Source of the DNA: Argyresthia goedartella
Lineage: Eukaryota > Arthropoda > Insecta > Lepidoptera > Argyresthiidae
DNA: 64,000 nt
Direction: 5' to 3'
NCBI GenBank assembly: GCA_949825045.1
Contig: OX463829.1
Span: 17,826,715-17,890,714, forward strand
The translations under genes were made by a program, and so were the position numbers. The stretch's first letter is position 1. Every line of letters starts with the position of its first letter. Of this stretch, positions 54,901-60,900 are shown one piece after another. The notes under the pieces were generated by a model. It did no database searches, was not told where the DNA came from, and saw only the letters and a program-made list of their open reading frames with translations.

Positions 54901-57900
54901 GAAACATGAATAGTTCCAAAAACGGTCTTGGCGTCAGCATGAACCGCCGGATAGAAATGCCACCCGCATTCCTCTTCCCAGAAATGGACCACCTAACTCG
55001 GGAAGCACCAAGTGAAATCAACGGCCTGAGACCGAAAGACACAGTACAAAAAGATGAGGTTGACAAAGTCCTGAATAACAACATATCCATCTCTAAGGAT
55101 CAAGAAGAGAGCAAGGAAGTCTCAGAATTGTCAGAGCAAGTGAATTCCGTGGACTTGAACGGTCAGGAGTTGCAGTTGAATGAGGGTGTGCTGAGAAGGT
55201 CGAAGAAAGGGAACTTGAAACAAGGTGGGAAGCCTCCTTTGACGAGACGAGTCAGTTTTGACCCGCTCGCTTTGCTTCTTGACGCTAGCTTGGAAGGCGA
55301 GTTAGAGTTGGTGAAGAAAACTGCTACTCAGGTAATCATTCTGTACCGTTACCCAATAGAGTTAACATAGAATGATGATTTACAAAGGCGGTACATCATA
55401 ATTCTATGGTATGTTTAGGTATTGTGTCTAACCAAATAAGCATTATGTAAATCAAAGGATCAGAATTGTATGACGCACCGAACTCCGCTGAATAAATATA
55501 CTATCAACTACAACAACAACTTCATAGAACAACAAAATCTAGATAGAAATTAGAAATTTTCTTGTGAAATTCATAAAAATAAATAGTTATTGTACAAAGA
55601 TAGTTTTAAAATAATTTCTCATTAATTTTTCAGGTTCAAAATGCAAGCGCAGCCAACGACGAAGGCATTACAGCACTACATAACGCCATTTGTGCAGGAC
55701 ACTTCGAAATTGTCAAGTTAGTATGAGAAACTATTAGTTGAGCAAGTAGGGATTCTCGCAGAATCGTAGGACGGGGTTGGTTTATCGCCACACATACAGA
55801 GTTTGGTGGTACGAGGTTGACAGGTATTACTCCTAATTTTGAAAGCGTCAAAACTAACTAATGAACTAAAGTACTATTTTTAATCTGAGCCCAGAAATGT
55901 AAACAAACAACTGTCATTTTCTAGAACAAAACCGTGGACATTGACATTCATATTATATTTTTTGTACTGGAAAATGACAGATGATTTCTGGCATCAATTT
56001 GGAAATTCTACTATAAGCCGACAACTTGCAGGCAAAACGCATGAAACTCCTCCTTCAATTCGCAATTTGTAATTAGTTTAGAAAGCTTTTATTTTTTCTC
56101 TATACTACCGAATAGACTAAACCTCTAGGTTACTTCACCTATACCCACATAATACCTGACGTAGATGTATGCATGATCAGCATGCATAGATGCATGCAAG
56201 ATCACAGCAAGTGGAGCTCTCCTCTTCAGGTAAAAAGGGGTGAACATATCGGTGTATGTACGTACACCTTGGCAGGAAATGCTAGCAATATATGTGACAT
56301 ATAGCGGACTACTACGTGTTCTAACTCCCCGAACCAAATATTTATAATAAACACGCATTAGTCTGCAAATGTTGCCATCTTTTATTTTCTAGCATCTCCT
56401 GTTATGCATTTAGAGGTTGTTGTTTAATAAAGTCACGCCCTATTGAGAGGTGAGGCCCCATTAAACTGATGCAAAAAATATATAAAGTAAAACACTTAAA
56501 AATCATTAAATTGTGGCCTTAGTACTATCGCTTGCTACCGCGCCCCCATCGGTATTGCCCGGTGGCATTCGGCCCTTCGGGGACCGGCCGGGCGTGTCCG
56601 CACGCTGCGTTGTTTCAGGATAATTTAGACACGGCAATTTGTGAATCAAACTATGCAAGGGATAAATAAACTAATATTTAGTTGCAAGCGATACGCAAAC
56701 TAACGTCCCTGAATCGGGCTTAACTTTACAAAACAATACCCTGTACGTACCTTACGTAAATCCCTCGTATTTACATAAGAATTCCTCACATTGCAGGTTC
56801 CTGGTCGAGATCGGTTGCGACGTGAACGCACAAGACTCGGACGGCTGGACGCCGCTCCACTGCGCCGCGTCCTGCAACAATCTGCCGTGCGTGCGCTTCC
56901 TAGTCGACAATGGTTTGTGCATTATCGCTTGTGCTACGGTTACATAGTCAAAGTCAACATTTATTTATTACTGTAGATATTGACATAAACATATTTTTTT
57001 TTGGGTCTACCTTACCTTATATTGGGCCACTGTGGGAGAAGGAGGGTGAAGAAACTCCCACAGATTGATTTTGGATCTCTTTTAAAAATAGGTTGTGGTA
57101 AACTCATACATATTGTACATACAAATGATTATAAATATTATTATGCAATAAATAACTACAAAATGATTAAACGAGTTTTGTGTTGAGTTACAAGTGGAGT
57201 AACAGCAGGCACTCTTATCATTTATGTAACCGTAAATATTTTTGTCTACACGCGTATGAAAACCCTCTTTACTGCGTCCAAAAACCTCACGTTACTACGA
57301 CCAGCATAATGCTACTTCGTAAAAACTCATATATATTATCGACAAATTATGACATTCAAATTTCGAACGCCGACGCCCGCCTGTGTGCCGCCCCTAGTTT
57401 GTCTGTGAAGTTGGTACTACACTAGTTTACATGTACAGTTACATACACTAGTTTATCTACACACATATCATAATATCTCTTTGATGTGTTCAGGAACCGC
57501 ATGTTCGACCGGCATGGTGGCATTGATAATTGCTCTGCACTTGTTTAGCTGTTCAGTAGTACCTATTTCACAGACAAACTAGGGGCGGCACGCAGGCGGG
57601 CGTGGGCGTTGGAAATTTGAATGTCATAATTTGTCGAAAATCGATACATTATGGTCATAAGATTAATCAATATTAAGATAAGATGTGAGTTTTTACCAAG
57701 TAGTATAACATTATGCTGGTCGTAACGTGCAGTTTTTGGACGCTGTAAAGAGGATTTATGGTACGTATGTAGATATACTACTATTATATCCCTTTACAGA
57801 CAAAGTAGTTTTTACATGGAGTTTAAATTGCTCAAATGGCAATTTCAAAATCTTCAGACATATCATACTGTAGTAGAGAATGCTATTGCCTTGAAGGAGT

Positions 57901-60900
57901 TGTTAACATTCGCAAGTGTAAAGCGGGGTGCATGCAACTAGTCTGTGATTATTTCATAATGTAGGGCTATTTCGAAGGTTCGGGCTGCGAACCGAGGGAG
58001 ATCTCTAGACGCACTCGCCTAGTGAGTCTAAACAACACAAACGTAGCGTCACGCATTATCCAAAATGAGGTAGAGATGCACAATTGCGCCGACGTTTTTC
58101 AATAGTCCAATTTTGAGTGACCGCGGGCGTAGGCCTCACTGCCAGGCCTAGCGCGCGAAATATCAAACAAGGGCAACCGCCTCATGTGGCCATACATCAC
58201 CATTTCTCTCTCGGTTTAAAAAATAATGATAGTGTACACCTAATCTCTTGCTAAGTCCTCCCATATAAGTGCACTGTCTGGTATAAACAGCATCATATCG
58301 TTTGCAACACTCGACCAAAAGCCCCACAAGTGTTGCCACAAGCCGAGTCGCGCTCACAGTGGCCTACGCCATGGAGTTATGATAATTTCCTAACAATGTT
58401 TTTCCATCACTGTTAGAACGACTGTAAAATGTACTTGAGATACCTTAATTACTTATAACACCCTCACCCTAACATTGACATAATAGGGCTCATATATCTC
58501 GACAGATGGTTCCGGGTTATAATCCCAACCGCGAAGAATGAAAACAAAATTCCCATGTTTTTTATCCCCGCTTCCCTAAAGTTTGTTCGTGAACTCGCTG
58601 TTTCTGGTGCCCACGCCGCAGAGTATCCGAGTGTAAGGCCAGAAGCAACATGTAAATGTTCGTGTTTGTATTCCAGGCGCGTGCATATTCGCGACAACCC
58701 TCTCGGACCACGAGACCGCGGCGGAGAAGTGCGAGGAAGACGAAGAAGGCTTCGACGGCTGCTCTGAGTACCTCTACAGTGAGTGTCTTCGCAAAAACTT
58801 ACACACAGACCATTAACTCTAGGTTAATGCAGAGCGCAGCGAATGCACCTACTTCGCGTGTCATAGGTTGGTGTACTGCACCACCACCGCTCAGTCGCTC
58901 TTTTGACTAATAGTTTAGAGTGTATTACAGCCAGTTGCAGAAACGATCGTTAATTTTCAAAGCCCCATTAAATGCTAATGGCGTGTCAGTTTTTTTTGAT
59001 AAAAATGGCCCTTCACAAAAGACGTTACGCCCATGAGCGTTTATTAAAGCTTTAAAATTTAAAGATCTTTTCTGCAACTGGCTGTATGTCAGTTAGACAG
59101 ACGTGTTTGATATGAAATAAAATCGGTCAAGTGCGGTTCGGACTCGCACACGAAGGGTTCCGTATCATCGTACACTACAACTTAAGGACAAAAAATAATA
59201 AAACAAATAAGTTTTTGTCCAGACTAGATTTCGAACCAAGCACCAGTCCGTTACCCTACAAATAGCGGATCCGGCGTCAAACCAATTGTGCCACTGAAAC
59301 GGTTAATAGATATCACGAAATTATCGATTATGTTTGAATGACGTTGATTTGCTAACTCAAATGGCTGGGGCAGAGATATTGAAACACTTTGTCTTTGAAT
59401 CTCTTGTCCCCTCTCCTCTTATTTATAAAATCTCAGTATTTGTTGCTGTAGCGGCAACAGGAATACACATTCTGTGAAAATTTCAACTCTCTCCCTATAA
59501 CGGTTCATCAGATAGAGCCCGGTGACGGACAGACAGACAGACAGACTGACAGCGGAGGCTTAGTAATAGGGTCGCGTTTGGCATCTTTCGGGTACGGAAG
59601 CCTTAAAATTGACACGGTATTTCGCATACATAATGGGGCGCTTACAGTGTCTTCTTCTGTGTATGGTCTTTGAGTTGAACCAAATCAAAACATAGCTTCA
59701 CAACTTTTCTCGTACCGGAGTGGCCGAGGCTCAGGGCGCACGAAGGGGTCCTTAACACAATGGTGTGGAGTAAATAGTTTGGATTTTACATAACAAAATG
59801 TTGTCTACAAAGTTATTGGTGCGGCTACTTTCACACTCCATGTAACGTAACCAGGTGCATTCATATCGTACAAAAACCACACATTTTGATATTCATATAG
59901 CAATGCATGTTCATATAACGACTATCTAATCTATTTTAAGAAACTTGTTTCAAAAATTAGAAGCATAGCATAGTTTTTTTGTAATACCTGTAACAGTGCA
60001 AAATCATATCGCCGTATTCATATTCGGTATTCGGTATTCATAAGTTTGTATGTGGTATGAAAGATTTTTTTTCCCTGAGCCCCTTAAATATTAATTTTAT
60101 TCCGTTTTTTAGTATTTGCTCTTATAGCGGCAACAGAAATACATCATCTGTGAAAATTTCATCTCTCTAACTATCACAGTTCATGAGATACAGTCTGCTG
60201 ACAGACGGACAGTCAGACAGACAGCGGAGTCTTAGTAATAGGGTCCCTTTGGATACGGAACCCTAAAAAAGTTTTTTTTTTCGAATCCATTGACTCCACT
60301 ATGAAGTCATCTACAGATTTGATTTTTGGGTCAACGTTTTTGATTAAGATTTTCACTGAAGGAAACGCGATTGGATGAAATTTTCGCGATAAAATTTAAT
60401 TAAAAAAAGACCTCCAAATTGTTTTATTTTTTCCTGTAATTATGAAATCCTAACTAATTTAATTGCGGAATTGCATTCAAAATGTGGATATTATGTATTC
60501 GTAAAATCTCCTTGATATTCTTTTTGACAAAATAGCGTAGTTTATTTTTAAACAATTTTTATGTGGTTATTTTAGTTTGAGTCGAGCGCATTGTTTACGC
60601 TCTCTTTTCTTTTTTATGTGGAAGTAATTAACGCTGTCACTTTCGTTCACACGAAATTCCTTTTATAAATATTTTTGGTATCGCCTTAACCTGTCCACTC
60701 GCGTATGAACGCCTAGTATGGACTTGCATTAAATTTTAATTTACCTACCATCCACTCGCGCATGAAACCTTGTATGGACTTGGAATAATATTTATATTTA
60801 TTTTTATAAAATTACTACTACCCACTATTATTTTTTATTACTGGCAATACTGACCAAAAATAGAGGATAAATGTACCTTCTCTCTGGTATCTCACACTTG

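Noticed and set aside
54777..55090. Minus-strand open frames over exon 7
   Set aside because: Antisense shadow of the ASPP coding exon.
58555..58910. Plus-strand open frames across 58555-58910
   Set aside because: They read exon 10 in the wrong frames; the correct frame is open only between the splice sites and matches ASPP.
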